DNA of 64,000 nt from positions 69,865 through 133,864 of the forward strand of contig NZ_DALZQO010000006.1 of assembly GCF_032017025.1 (NCBI RefSeq), given 5' to 3'. Origin of the DNA: Hydrogenoanaerobacterium sp032017025 (lineage in GTDB: Bacteria > Bacillota > Clostridia > Oscillospirales > Ruminococcaceae). Shown here in pieces: positions 38,906 to 47,933 of the stretch (its first letter is position 1; every line of letters starts with the position of its first letter). The translations under genes were made by a program, and so were the position numbers. The notes under the pieces are model-generated. The model had not been told where the DNA came from and ran no database searches. It worked only from the letters and a program-made list of their open reading frames with translations.

Positions 38906-41521
38906 GTGGGAAAGCTTTCACCAATGATGGAGCAATATAACGACATCAAGAATAGGCACCAGGATCACATCCTGTTTTTCCGTCTGGGCGATTTTTATGA
39001 GATGTTTTTTGACGACGCTCTGCTCGCTTCAAAGGAACTGGAGTTAACGCTTACAGGCCGGGACTGCGGGCAGGAGGAACGTGCGCCTATGTGCGGCGTT
39101 CCTTACCACAGCGCCGAAGCATACATAGCCAGGCTTATTAAAAAAGGCTATAAGGTGGCCATCTGCGAGCAAATGGAAGACCCTGCACTGGCAAAAGGGC
39201 TGGTACAGCGCGATGTTATCCGCGTTATTACCCCGGGTACTATTGTGGAAACCAGTATGCTTGATGAAGGCACCAATAACTTTATTGCAAGCATTTTTTG
39301 CGATACCAAGGGGTTTGGCGCGTGCTTTACCGATATTTCGACGGGAGAAATCAACGCCACCGAGTACATAGGGCGCGACGCCCAGCAAAAGCTAATGAAC
39401 GAATTGGGGCGTTTTTCCCCCATTGAGGTCATTTTTAATCAAAGCTTTCTTGACTACAAGCAGGTAACAGCCTTTATTAAAAACAAATTGGGTTGCTCTG
39501 CGAATCTCACCGATGACGATGAGCAGATCATTGCCACGGCACAGGGGATTATTCTCGGACACTTTAAACGAAAGACACTTTCCGAGCTCTCACTTGAGGA
39601 CAAGCCTTATTGTGTAAATGCGGTGGCAATGCTGCTGCGTTACCTTGGAGATACCCAAAAAACAGGCTTAGAGCGTCTGCTCTCCATTGACTATTACAAC
39701 GACAAACAATATATGAATTTGGATATCATTGCCCGCAGAAACTTGGAGCTTACCGAAACCATGCGTTCCGGTGAAAAAAGGGGCTCGCTTCTGTGGGTGT
39801 TGGATAAAACGAAAACAGCTATGGGTAAGCGTTTGCTGCGTACTTATCTTGAACAGCCGCTCATCAACCCCACCGCCATCAACAAACGTCTGAACGCGGT
39901 GGATGAATTGTATCAAAACAGCATTCAGCGCAGCGAGATTATTACAATGCTTGCTGGTATTTTTGATATGGAGCGCCTGATGACTAAGGTGGTATTCGGC
40001 AACTGTACCCCGCGCGATTTAAAATCGCTGGAATATACCGCAACCAAGCTTCCCGAGTTAAAAGAGTCTATCAGAGAATTCAAATCGGCTTATTTAACGC
40101 AGGTATATGAAGGTATTGACCTGCTCAACGATATTAACGACCTTATTCACAGAGCCATCAAGGAAGAACCGCCCATTACAATTAAAGATGGCGAGGTAAT
40201 TGAAAAAGGTTACAACGAACAGCTTGACGGGCTTCGCGACATTGTATTTAACACCAAAGAATACCTAGCTAAAATTGAAGCAGAAGAACGTGAAAAAACC
40301 GGCATCTCCAAGTTGAAAATTGGCTATAACCGTGTTTTCGGCTACTACATAGAGATTACCCGCTCCAACTCCGAGAATGTGCCCGATCGTTATATCAGAA
40401 AACAAACACTTGCCAACAGCGAGCGTTTTATTACTGAGGAGTTAAAGATTCTCGAGGAGAAAATACTGGGTGCAAATGAAAAAATTGTTCGGTTGGAGCA
40501 GCAGCTTTTCGAAGAAGTTCGTGTTACTGTTGCCTCTCAACTGCACCGCGTACAGGCTACGGCTAATGCCATTGCACGCCTTGACGTATACGCCTCGTTT
40601 GCCGAAGCTTCAATGCTGTACGGGTACAATCGCCCCGATATTACCGTTTCGGACGAACTGCACATTAAGGATGGCAGGCACCCAGTGGTGGAGGCCTTGC
40701 TTTCGGGTGCACCGTTTGTCGCAAACGATTGCTTCCTCAATGGCACTGATAACCAGATCAACATTATCACAGGCCCGAATATGGCGGGTAAATCCACCTA
40801 TATGCGCCAGGTGGCACTCATTGTACTCATGGCACAAATCGGTTGCTTTGTCCCTGCATCTGCAGCAAAAATCGGCATTGTAGACGGTATCTTTACTCGC
40901 GTCGGCGCCTCGGATGACCTTGCTTCAGGGCAGTCTACCTTTATGGTGGAAATGAACGAGGTGGCACAGATACTCAAAGGCGCCACAAACAAAAGTCTGC
41001 TCATTCTCGATGAAATCGGCAGGGGAACCTCTACCTTTGATGGCATGAGCATTGCCCGCGCTGTCATCGAGTTTATCGCAGATAAGAAAAAGGTTGGTGC
41101 AAAAACACTGTTCGCAACCCATTATCATGAGCTGACAGAGCTGGAGGATGAGTTGGAAGCGGTGAAGAATTACAATATTGCGGTAAAAAAACGCGGCGAT
41201 GACATTACATTTTTGCGCAGAATTGTGCGCGGCGGTGCAGACGACAGCTACGGTATCGAGGTATCAAAGCTGGCTGGTATTCCTGATGCGATTATTACAA
41301 GAGCACATGAAATTTTAATAGCCCTTGAAAGCGGCAACTCTGTTTCATCAGCCGCCAAACGGCCAAAACAGAATTTGGATCAGTACGACAGCGGGCAAAT
41401 TTCTCTGCTTTCGATTACCGACAGCCCTGTAATTGAAAAGCTAAAAGCAATCGATCTGAACACCTTAACGCCAATTGAGGCCTTAAACGCTTTATATCAA
41501 CTGAAAAACATGTTATCCTAG
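38906..41521 (+). CDS. mutS: DNA mismatch repair protein MutS
   Basis: MutS recognises mismatches and small loops and signals through MutL. The 871-residue protein has the mismatch-reading FYEMF motif near residue 31, connector and lever/clamp helices, and the C-terminal ABC ATPase (Walker A GPNMAGKSTYM near 622, DEIGRGTSTFDG near 697). GTG at 38906 follows GGGAGGAAATACA. mutL follows 21 bases later in the same operon. MutS with a full MutL but without MutH is the standard Gram-positive arrangement. Confidence 0.98.
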   Translation: MGKLSPMMEQYNDIKNRHQDHILFFRLGDFYEMFFDDALLASKELELTLTGRDCGQEERAPMCGVPYHSAEAYIARLIKKGYKVAICEQMEDPALAKGLVQRDVIRVITPGTIVETSMLDEGTNNFIASIFCDTKGFGACFTDISTGEINATEYIGRDAQQKLMNELGRFSPIEVIFNQSFLDYKQVTAFIKNKLGCSANLTDDDEQIIATAQGIILGHFKRKTLSELSLEDKPYCVNAVAMLLRYLGDTQKTGLERLLSIDYYNDKQYMNLDIIARRNLELTETMRSGEKRGSLLWVLDKTKTAMGKRLLRTYLEQPLINPTAINKRLNAVDELYQNSIQRSEIITMLAGIFDMERLMTKVVFGNCTPRDLKSLEYTATKLPELKESIREFKSAYLTQVYEGIDLLNDINDLIHRAIKEEPPITIKDGEVIEKGYNEQLDGLRDIVFNTKEYLAKIEAEEREKTGISKLKIGYNRVFGYYIEITRSNSENVPDRYIRKQTLANSERFITEELKILEEKILGANEKIVRLEQQLFEEVRVTVASQLHRVQATANAIARLDVYASFAEASMLYGYNRPDITVSDELHIKDGRHPVVEALLSGAPFVANDCFLNGTDNQINIITGPNMAGKSTYMRQVALIVLMAQIGCFVPASAAKIGIVDGIFTRVGASDDLASGQSTFMVEMNEVAQILKGATNKSLLILDEIGRGTSTFDGMSIARAVIEFIADKKKVGAKTLFATHYHELTELEDELEAVKNYNIAVKKRGDDITFLRRIVRGGADDSYGIEVSKLAGIPDAIITRAHEILIALESGNSVSSAAKRPKQNLDQYDSGQISLLSITDSPVIEKLKAIDLNTLTPIEALNALYQLKNMLS

Positions 41522-41542
41522 TAACGAAGGAGGTGCGGGACA

Positions 41543-43507
41543 ATGGGAGTTATTAATCTGCTGGAGCGGCATATCGCTGAGCTAATTGCGGCGGGCGAAG
41601 TCGTTGAGCGTCCCGCGTCTATCGTAAAAGAGGTTGTGGAGAATGCGATTGACGCAGGTGCCACAGCCATAACGGTTGAAATTAAAAACGGTGGCATGAC
41701 GTTTATCCGTGTCACCGACAACGGTAGTGGAATTTACCGCGATGACGTAAAAAATGCGTTTTTAAGTCATGCAACAAGTAAAATTTGCACTGCGGATGAC
41801 CTTGACGGAATTGTGACGATGGGCTTTCGCGGCGAGGCTCTTGCTTCTATTGCGGCGGTTGCCAAAGTAGAGCTGCTCACACGCCGCGAAGAGGAGCTGG
41901 AGGGCACTCGCTATGTGATTGAAGGCTCTGTAGAGCGAGAAAACAGCCCAGCAGGCTGCCCAAAGGGAACAACCATTATCATTCGTGATTTGTTCTATAA
42001 CACCCCTGCACGACTTAAGTTTATTAAAAAAGATAGTTCAGAAGCAAATGCGGTGGCCGGGGTTTTAGATAAAATCGCGGTATCTTACCCTGAAATATCG
42101 TTTAAGCTTATCAAAGACGGTGAGCTCAAGCTGAACACTCCCGGCGACTGCAAGCTGCTTTCGGCGGTTTATGCCGTATTCGGCAGAGAGTTTGCCAAAG
42201 GGCTTACGGAGCTTCACTACAAAAACGGAGCACTTTCAATTGACGGGCTGGTATCCAAAACAGAACACAGCCGCGCAAACCGCTCTATGCAGAACTTTTT
42301 TATCAACAAACGCTTTGTCAAAAGCCGCACCTGTTCCGCAGCCCTTGAAGAAGCGTATAAAGGTGCGATTATGGTTGGCAAATTTCCTGCATGCATTTTA
42401 AATCTTACCATAGAACCCCATACGGTGGATGTAAACGTTCACCCCGCTAAAATAGAAGTGCGCTTTGAAAACGAAAAGATGATTTTTGATTTGGTGTACT
42501 TTGGAGTGAAAAATGCACTTGCTGCATTGAAAGCTCCGGAGATCACGGCAATACCCAAGCCCGCTCCTATAGATTACAGCCCTCAGCAGGAATTTATTCA
42601 ACAACGAATGATCGCGCAGCAGTATCATGCGATGATGCAGTCGCAGGCAGAAAAAAATTGGAAGAACACCACAAACCGCCCTGTTTCGCATTCCGTAACT
42701 GTTAAAATGGATCAGAAGCCCGACAAAGCAATGGATATGCGAGATAACAACAATTTGTTTTCGGACTATTCAACCAAGTTCAGCCCTCCAGAACAGGAAA
42801 ATAACGTGACAAGTCGAAAACCTTTACATACAACGAGCGAGCCACAGTGTAAAGAACCTGCTAAGTTAACAGCACAGCCGCCGGAGTCTCCATCCCTCTC
42901 AACTGCCGTTGCAGTAAGCTGTGATGAAGCCGGCCAATATGAGAGTGCGAGAATGGTGGGAGAAATATTCTCCACCTACATTTTGCTCGAAAATAAGGAC
43001 AAGTTTCTCATCATTGACAAGCATGCGGCGCATGAACGAATCTTGTTCAACCGTATCAAAACCGAGCAGGCAGATCAGTTCAGCCAGACACTGCTCAGTC
43101 CGCAGGCAGTGCTGCTTTCACGCGATGAGTATGCTGTGGCAATTGAACACAAAGATGTTCTGGCACAGTGCGGCTTCGAAATAGAAGATTTTGGCGGCGG
43201 CTCGGTACTGGTGCGCAGTGCACCTATGTGGCTAGTAAGCAGCGATGTATCTGTGGTAGTCAGTGAGCTTTGCTCTAACCTTAAAAGCCATAAGCACGAC
43301 ATTACCCCTGAGTTTTTAGACGATCTCTACCACTCGGTGGCTTGCCGTACCGCTGTAAAAGGCGGGAATAAAAACGGTGAACTTGAGCTATCTGCCATTA
43401 TCAAGCTATTGGAGGAAGACCCTTCCATTCAGCACTGTCCGCATGGCAGGCCGGTATGCGTCACCATGTCCAGATATGAGCTGGAAAAACAATTTGGCAG
43501 AGTATAA
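41543..43507 (+). CDS. mutL: DNA mismatch repair protein MutL
   Basis: MutL couples MutS to strand incision. The 654-residue protein has the N-terminal GHKL ATPase (VVENAIDAGA near 33, NGSGI near 59, GFRGEAL near 94) and a C-terminal domain after a glutamine- and lysine-rich linker (about 330-470). In MutH-less bacteria the C-terminus is an endonuclease with motif DQHA(x)2E(x)4E. Here the motif near 492 reads DKHAAHERILFN: the first glutamate is kept but the last is replaced by Asn. The other conserved pieces ACRTAVKGG and CPHGRPV are present. ATG follows GAAGGAGGTGCGGGACA. Confidence 0.96.
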   Translation: MGVINLLERHIAELIAAGEVVERPASIVKEVVENAIDAGATAITVEIKNGGMTFIRVTDNGSGIYRDDVKNAFLSHATSKICTADDLDGIVTMGFRGEALASIAAVAKVELLTRREEELEGTRYVIEGSVERENSPAGCPKGTTIIIRDLFYNTPARLKFIKKDSSEANAVAGVLDKIAVSYPEISFKLIKDGELKLNTPGDCKLLSAVYAVFGREFAKGLTELHYKNGALSIDGLVSKTEHSRANRSMQNFFINKRFVKSRTCSAALEEAYKGAIMVGKFPACILNLTIEPHTVDVNVHPAKIEVRFENEKMIFDLVYFGVKNALAALKAPEITAIPKPAPIDYSPQQEFIQQRMIAQQYHAMMQSQAEKNWKNTTNRPVSHSVTVKMDQKPDKAMDMRDNNNLFSDYSTKFSPPEQENNVTSRKPLHTTSEPQCKEPAKLTAQPPESPSLSTAVAVSCDEAGQYESARMVGEIFSTYILLENKDKFLIIDKHAAHERILFNRIKTEQADQFSQTLLSPQAVLLSRDEYAVAIEHKDVLAQCGFEIEDFGGGSVLVRSAPMWLVSSDVSVVVSELCSNLKSHKHDITPEFLDDLYHSVACRTAVKGGNKNGELELSAIIKLLEEDPSIQHCPHGRPVCVTMSRYELEKQFGRV

Positions 43508-43518
43508 CGGAGGAACAC

Positions 43519-44475
43519 ATGCACAGCAAAAAAATACCGTTGGTCTGTGTGATCGGGCCGACCGCATCGGGTAAAACCAAGCTTTCCGTAGAGCTTGCAA
43601 AGCTCTTTCGCGGTGAGGTGGTTTCTGCTGATTCTATGCAGATTTATCAATATATGACCATTGGCACAGCAAAACCCACCGCTGAGGAAATATGCGGTAT
43701 TCCGCACCATTGTATCGACCTGATTACACCGGACAGCACATTCAGCGTAGCAGAATATGTAGAGCACGCAAGAGCCGCGATTACAGAGATTACCACCAGA
43801 GGAAAGTTACCGATATTGGCGGGAGGTACAGGGCTTTATGTCAGCAGCCTTGTTGATAACATTAAGTTTACACCAACCTCAAGTAGCGAGGCATTACGCT
43901 CAGAATTAAAGGCACTGGGCGAAGAGCATGGTAATGAGTATCTTTGGAAGATGCTACATGAGATAGATCCCGAGCTGGCGCAAACACTCCACCCGAACAA
44001 CCAGGGCAGGGTAATTCGCGGCATAGAAATCTACCGCCTTACCAGCACCACTATGACAGAGCACCAGCGGCTGTCGCGCTTGCAAGAGTCCCCTTACGAG
44101 CTTTGTATGCTGGGGCTGAACTACAGCAATCGGCAAACCCTGTACGACCGCATTGATTTACGGGTAGATTTAATGCTGCAACACGGTCTTTTAGACGAGG
44201 TTCGCGCCTTGGCCGAAAGAGGATATTCCAAAACCTCGGTACAGGCAATCGGATATAAAGAGTTTTTTGATTATCTGGACGGCAAGATGTCGCTTCAGGA
44301 GGCTGCGGAGTGTGTCAAGCTGGAATCTCGCCGGTATGCCAAGCGGCAGCTCACCTGGTTTCGGAGGGACAAGCGTATTCACTGGTTGAATGTAGACGAA
44401 TATGATAATTTTGATCAGCTTTTAGCGAAAGCGTCAAAGTTGATTCGCGAAATGATGGAAGGAGATTCACCATGA
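43519..44475 (+). CDS. miaA: tRNA dimethylallyltransferase MiaA
   Basis: MiaA transfers the dimethylallyl group to adenosine 37 of tRNAs reading U-starting codons; MiaB then adds the methylthio group. The 318-residue protein has P-loop GPTASGKTKLS near residue 12, DSMQIYQYMTIGTAKP near 37, GGTGLYV near 101 and the C-terminal QAIGYKEFFDYL near 236. ATG at 43519 follows ACGGAGGAACAC, 11 bases after mutL. Its TGA overlaps the hfq ATG by four bases. Confidence 0.97.
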   Translation: MHSKKIPLVCVIGPTASGKTKLSVELAKLFRGEVVSADSMQIYQYMTIGTAKPTAEEICGIPHHCIDLITPDSTFSVAEYVEHARAAITEITTRGKLPILAGGTGLYVSSLVDNIKFTPTSSSEALRSELKALGEEHGNEYLWKMLHEIDPELAQTLHPNNQGRVIRGIEIYRLTSTTMTEHQRLSRLQESPYELCMLGLNYSNRQTLYDRIDLRVDLMLQHGLLDEVRALAERGYSKTSVQAIGYKEFFDYLDGKMSLQEAAECVKLESRRYAKRQLTWFRRDKRIHWLNVDEYDNFDQLLAKASKLIREMMEGDSP

Positions 44476-44714
44476 TAAAAAGCGGAAACCTACAGGACAT
44501 TTTTTTGAATCAGGCGAGAAAACAAAGAACACCGCTTACCGTTTATCTTACCAACGGTTTTCAGCTCAAAGGCATTGTTAAGGGCTTCGACAGTTTTACG
44601 GTGATTCTGGACTGCGAGGATAAACAAAACCTTGTTTACAAGCATGCTATTTCAACCATTATTCCTGCGCGGGCAATTGATATGACTATCTCGGATGAGG
44701 AAACGGATAACTAA
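44472..44714 (+). CDS. hfq: RNA chaperone Hfq
   Basis: Hfq is a hexameric Sm-like RNA chaperone. The 80-residue protein has Sm1 (LQDIFLNQARKQRTPLTVYL, then GFQLKGIVKGFDSFTVIL) and Sm2 (LVYKHAISTIIP), with the conserved KH of the proximal uridine site. The C-terminal tail is short, as in other Firmicutes. The ATG overlaps the miaA stop (ATGA), so translation is coupled; miaA-hfq is a widely conserved pair. Confidence 0.97.
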   Translation: MIKSGNLQDIFLNQARKQRTPLTVYLTNGFQLKGIVKGFDSFTVILDCEDKQNLVYKHAISTIIPARAIDMTISDEETDN

Positions 44715-44747
44715 CCGTACCCATACAGATAGAACAGGAGAAAACCT

Positions 44748-45965
44748 ATGGAAACCCTATCGGGCAAAATTTTAACCGTGCTGATGTCGCTTTTTCTGCT
44801 GCTATATGTGGGGTATCAAGGCTACCGATATTATTATTCACCCATCAAAACAGAAACTGTGCTTAGTTATACCGTACAAGATACAAAGCGAATAAAAGGG
44901 CTGATTGTGCGTGATGAGAACATAATCGATCAATCTACACCTGGTGTGGTGGCATATTATAACGATGACGGCGTAAAGGTAACCTATGGTACACCTGTGG
45001 CAGAGGTCTACGCAAACAAAGAAGATGTCATCAATAAGCGCCTGATTAAGGATTTGGATGAGGAGCTTAAAAAGCGTCAAAGCATTCAAAACCCTGGCAA
45101 TAACTATTATCTGAATTCAGAGGCTATCTCAAAGCAGATCAACGAAAATCTATATGCGATTATTGAGAGCAACGAATCTCACAAACTGGCTGATATTTCT
45201 GTTCAAAAATCGGAGCTGATCACAAATCTAAACAAAAAGCAACTTGCAACGGGTGTTGTCAGTGATTTTTCCAATAAGATAAATGAGCTTCAAAGTGAAA
45301 AATCAAATCTTGAAAATTCAGTTTCGAGCAGATCTGAGATTATCACTGCAACTCAAGTCGGCTACTTTTCCAGCTATGTCGATGGTATGGAGCAGGTTTT
45401 GACTTTGGACACACTGGAATCGATTACCGTTGAACAGCTTCAAGGTTACTTGGGGCAGAAGTTCGAGCAAGACAATGCCAAAATAGGTAAAGTCATCAGC
45501 CAAAGGCCATGGTATTTTGTTGTAGCTGTCCCTAAGGATGAAGCCGTCAACATATATGAAGGCGTAAAACTGAACATTGATTTTGGCATTTCGTCCTTCG
45601 GCGATGTACCTGCAACCGTTACATCAATTCGCGCTGATGAAGGGGAAGATGAGGTTATTGTTGTCATGTCTTGCGACTATATGTCTCCGCAGCTTACCAG
45701 AATGCGCAATCCCTCGGCAGAGCTAAACTTTCAGGTTTATACCGGGCTGAAAATACCTGATCAAGCAGTACGTTTTGTCGATAATCGGCGCGGAGTATAT
45801 GTGAACACAGGCAGTGAGATTCGCTTTAAAACGATTGATGTAATCTATGAGGGCACCGGCTATGTTTTAAGCAATATTGATGTTCTAAACAAAGAGCAAG
45901 TTCAATTGTTTGATGATATTGTAGTGGAAGGGACTGACATGACAGATGGAAAGCCTGTCAATTGA
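44748..45965 (+). CDS. HlyD-like membrane-anchored protein of the division cluster
   Basis: A 405-residue protein with one N-terminal membrane anchor (about residues 8-25, ILTVLMSLFLLLYVGYQGY) and an extracytoplasmic remainder resembling HlyD-family adaptors: a beta segment with IKGLIVRDENII near 48, a coiled-coil region near 100-200 and a returning barrel-like part (VVAVPKDEAVNIYEG near 259). It has no partner transporter nearby. Such a gene is often found before yggS-sepF in Clostridia, so a role in envelope or division is plausible; the function is unknown. ATG follows ACAGGAGAAAACCT. It overlaps yggS by 20 bases. Confidence 0.78.
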   Translation: METLSGKILTVLMSLFLLLYVGYQGYRYYYSPIKTETVLSYTVQDTKRIKGLIVRDENIIDQSTPGVVAYYNDDGVKVTYGTPVAEVYANKEDVINKRLIKDLDEELKKRQSIQNPGNNYYLNSEAISKQINENLYAIIESNESHKLADISVQKSELITNLNKKQLATGVVSDFSNKINELQSEKSNLENSVSSRSEIITATQVGYFSSYVDGMEQVLTLDTLESITVEQLQGYLGQKFEQDNAKIGKVISQRPWYFVVAVPKDEAVNIYEGVKLNIDFGISSFGDVPATVTSIRADEGEDEVIVVMSCDYMSPQLTRMRNPSAELNFQVYTGLKIPDQAVRFVDNRRGVYVNTGSEIRFKTIDVIYEGTGYVLSNIDVLNKEQVQLFDDIVVEGTDMTDGKPVN

Positions 45966-46671
45966 AGATAACCTTTTAAAGCAGAATATTGAGATGGTAC
46001 GAGAACGTGTGCGCGTGGCCGCTGAGGCGAGTGGGCGCAGCCTGGAGGACATTACCATTCTGGCAGCGACCAAAATGCAGAATGTTACTACCATTAACCG
46101 CGCTATTTCGTATGGCATCACGCATATTGGTGAAAACCGAGTGCAAGAACTGGTAGCCAAGTATGATGGCTACGACAAGGTGCATGCCTCGGTGCAATTC
46201 ATCGGTCATCTGCAGCTGAACAAAGTAAAGCATATCGTCGATAAAGTCGACATGATCCAATCGGTCGACAGCATAAAGCTTGCAGCAGAGATTGATAAGC
46301 GGTGCGCTAAAATAGGTAAGGTTATGGATATTTTAGTTCAGGTGAATATTGGAAGAGAAGAAAGCAAAGGCGGAGTTCTTATTGAGGATTTGCAGCAGCT
46401 GTTAATCGATGTATCTCATTTACAGCACGTTCGTGTACGCGGATTGATGACAATCCCGCCTATTTGTGAAAACATCGAACAATCAAAGCAATATTTTAGC
46501 AGTTTATACAAAGAGTTTCTTGACATTAGCCGTAAAAAATTAGATAATATCTATATGGATTTTCTTTCTATGGGTATGTCTGGTGACTACATTTGTGCAG
46601 TGGAATGCGGTGCTAATGTTATACGGGTTGGAACCTCCGTGTTTGGTTCCAGAAAAAAACAGGAGGACTGA
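45946..46671 (+). CDS. YggS family pyridoxal phosphate homeostasis protein
   Basis: YggS/PLPBP proteins are alanine-racemase-fold PLP binders that keep vitamin B6 and amino-acid pools balanced. The 241-residue protein carries the PLP lysine in ILAATKMQNVTTI near residue 36, then GENRVQEL near 63, FIGHLQLNKVKHI near 84 and the phosphate-binding SMGMSGDY near 206. ATG at 45946 lies 20 bases inside the end of the hlyD-like gene and GGAAGGGAC is upstream. It is followed by sepF, the conserved Gram-positive order (ylmE-ylmF). Confidence 0.94.
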   Translation: MESLSIEDNLLKQNIEMVRERVRVAAEASGRSLEDITILAATKMQNVTTINRAISYGITHIGENRVQELVAKYDGYDKVHASVQFIGHLQLNKVKHIVDKVDMIQSVDSIKLAAEIDKRCAKIGKVMDILVQVNIGREESKGGVLIEDLQQLLIDVSHLQHVRVRGLMTIPPICENIEQSKQYFSSLYKEFLDISRKKLDNIYMDFLSMGMSGDYICAVECGANVIRVGTSVFGSRKKQED

Positions 46672-46675
46672 ATCT

Positions 46676-47143
46676 ATGGGACTGATGGATAAATTCAAAG
46701 ACTTCATGGGATTTCCAGAAGATGACTATGATTACGAGGAAGATGAGTATGATGTAGCTCCCAATAACGAAGCTTATCAATCTGCATCTCAATCTTCGTC
46801 AGCTGCCCCTGCCTATACTTCTGATGTGCCAAAACGCAACAACAAAGTGGTTAACATCCATGCAACAACACAGCTGCAGGTAGTTTTAGTAAAGCCAGAA
46901 CGTTTTGAGGATGCAAGCTCTGTTGCAGATCATCTCAACGAAAAGCGCACGGTTGTACTTAACCTTGAATCCACCAATAAAGATATTTCGCGCCGTCTGA
47001 TTGACTTTTTAAGTGGTGTTGCCTACGCCAACAATGGGCAGATTAAGCGCGTTGCAAATAGTACATACATCATTACCCCTTACAACGTCGACATTATGGG
47101 TGACCTGCTTGACGAACTTGAAAACAACGGAGTTTACTTCTGA
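46676..47143 (+). CDS. sepF: Cell division protein SepF
   Basis: SepF anchors FtsZ filaments to the membrane and bundles them. The 155-residue product has an N-terminal amphipathic membrane helix (MGLMDKFKDFMGF), an acidic, serine-rich linker (about 14-60) and the C-terminal SepF domain (about 68-155: VVLVKPERFEDASSVADHL, TVVLNLESTNKDISRRLIDF, FLSGVAYANNGQI). ATG 46676 follows AGGAGGACTGAATCT. The frame is open 31 codons further upstream, but that part overlaps yggS and has no ribosome site. Confidence 0.96.
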   Translation: MGLMDKFKDFMGFPEDDYDYEEDEYDVAPNNEAYQSASQSSSAAPAYTSDVPKRNNKVVNIHATTQLQVVLVKPERFEDASSVADHLNEKRTVVLNLESTNKDISRRLIDFLSGVAYANNGQIKRVANSTYIITPYNVDIMGDLLDELENNGVYF

Positions 47144-47145
47144 TT

Positions 47146-47922
47146 ATGAACCTATCAAATCTGTCGGAAGACGAAAAATATTTTTTAGCTAAGGTGTCTG
47201 ACGCTTTTCAAGCGGCGGACGCCAAAAGCTGTGTCAAAATGATAGGGTTTCTTGACGAAAGACAGCAAGAAATCGCGAAATCTTTTGCACAGCAGCATCA
47301 TAAACATAATTATTATTTGTTTGGTGGGTACGCCAGCGCCTCCAGAAAGGTGCTTGGCGTCTTTCCTGATTATATCGATATAGAGCAGGAACCAACCGCA
47401 TTGTTTGATAACATTGATCCTGTTACCCTGCGTTACCGCACCGAGGACAGTCTTTCACACCGTGATTTTTTAGGTGCACTGATGAATCTGAACATCTCAC
47501 GGGAATCGATTGGAGACATTCTGGTGGGGCAGGGAATTGCAGTGTTGTTTGTGATGCACCCCGTAACACAGATTATTCTAGATGAGCTTTCTAAGGTCGG
47601 TAGAGTTGGGATACGGTGTGAAGCCGCATTACCTGAGGTTTTACCGCTCGAAGAACGCTTTCTTGAAATAAAAGATACCGTTAGCAGCCTTAGGCTGGAT
47701 TGTATCGTATCCACTTTGACAAGACTAAGCAGAGAGAAAGCATCGGCATTGATTGGGCAGGGTCTTGTCAACCAAAACTATGAATGCATACAAAACAATT
47801 CTCATCCTGTGTGCGAAGGAGATAAAATCTCGATTCGCGGCTACGGTAAATTTATTGTGGCGCAGGTGGGAGGCATAACAAAAAAAGGGCGCATTCAGGT
47901 GCTTTGTAAAAAATATTTATAG
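47146..47922 (+). CDS. YlmH-type S4-domain RNA-binding protein
   Basis: YlmH proteins carry a C-terminal S4 domain and sit in the Gram-positive division cluster; recent work links the family to ribosome-associated rescue, but its role in this species is unknown. The 258-residue protein shows YFLFGGYA-type core (YYLFGGYASASRKVLGVFPDY near 53), the middle region LGALMNLNISRESIGDI near 108 and the S4 domain near 180-245 (LDCIVSTLTRLSREKASALI). It follows sepF after two bases. The usual intervening ylmG (yggT) gene is missing here. Confidence 0.92.
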   Translation: MNLSNLSEDEKYFLAKVSDAFQAADAKSCVKMIGFLDERQQEIAKSFAQQHHKHNYYLFGGYASASRKVLGVFPDYIDIEQEPTALFDNIDPVTLRYRTEDSLSHRDFLGALMNLNISRESIGDILVGQGIAVLFVMHPVTQIILDELSKVGRVGIRCEAALPEVLPLEERFLEIKDTVSSLRLDCIVSTLTRLSREKASALIGQGLVNQNYECIQNNSHPVCEGDKISIRGYGKFIVAQVGGITKKGRIQVLCKKYL

Positions 47923-47933
47923 GGGGATTCGTA

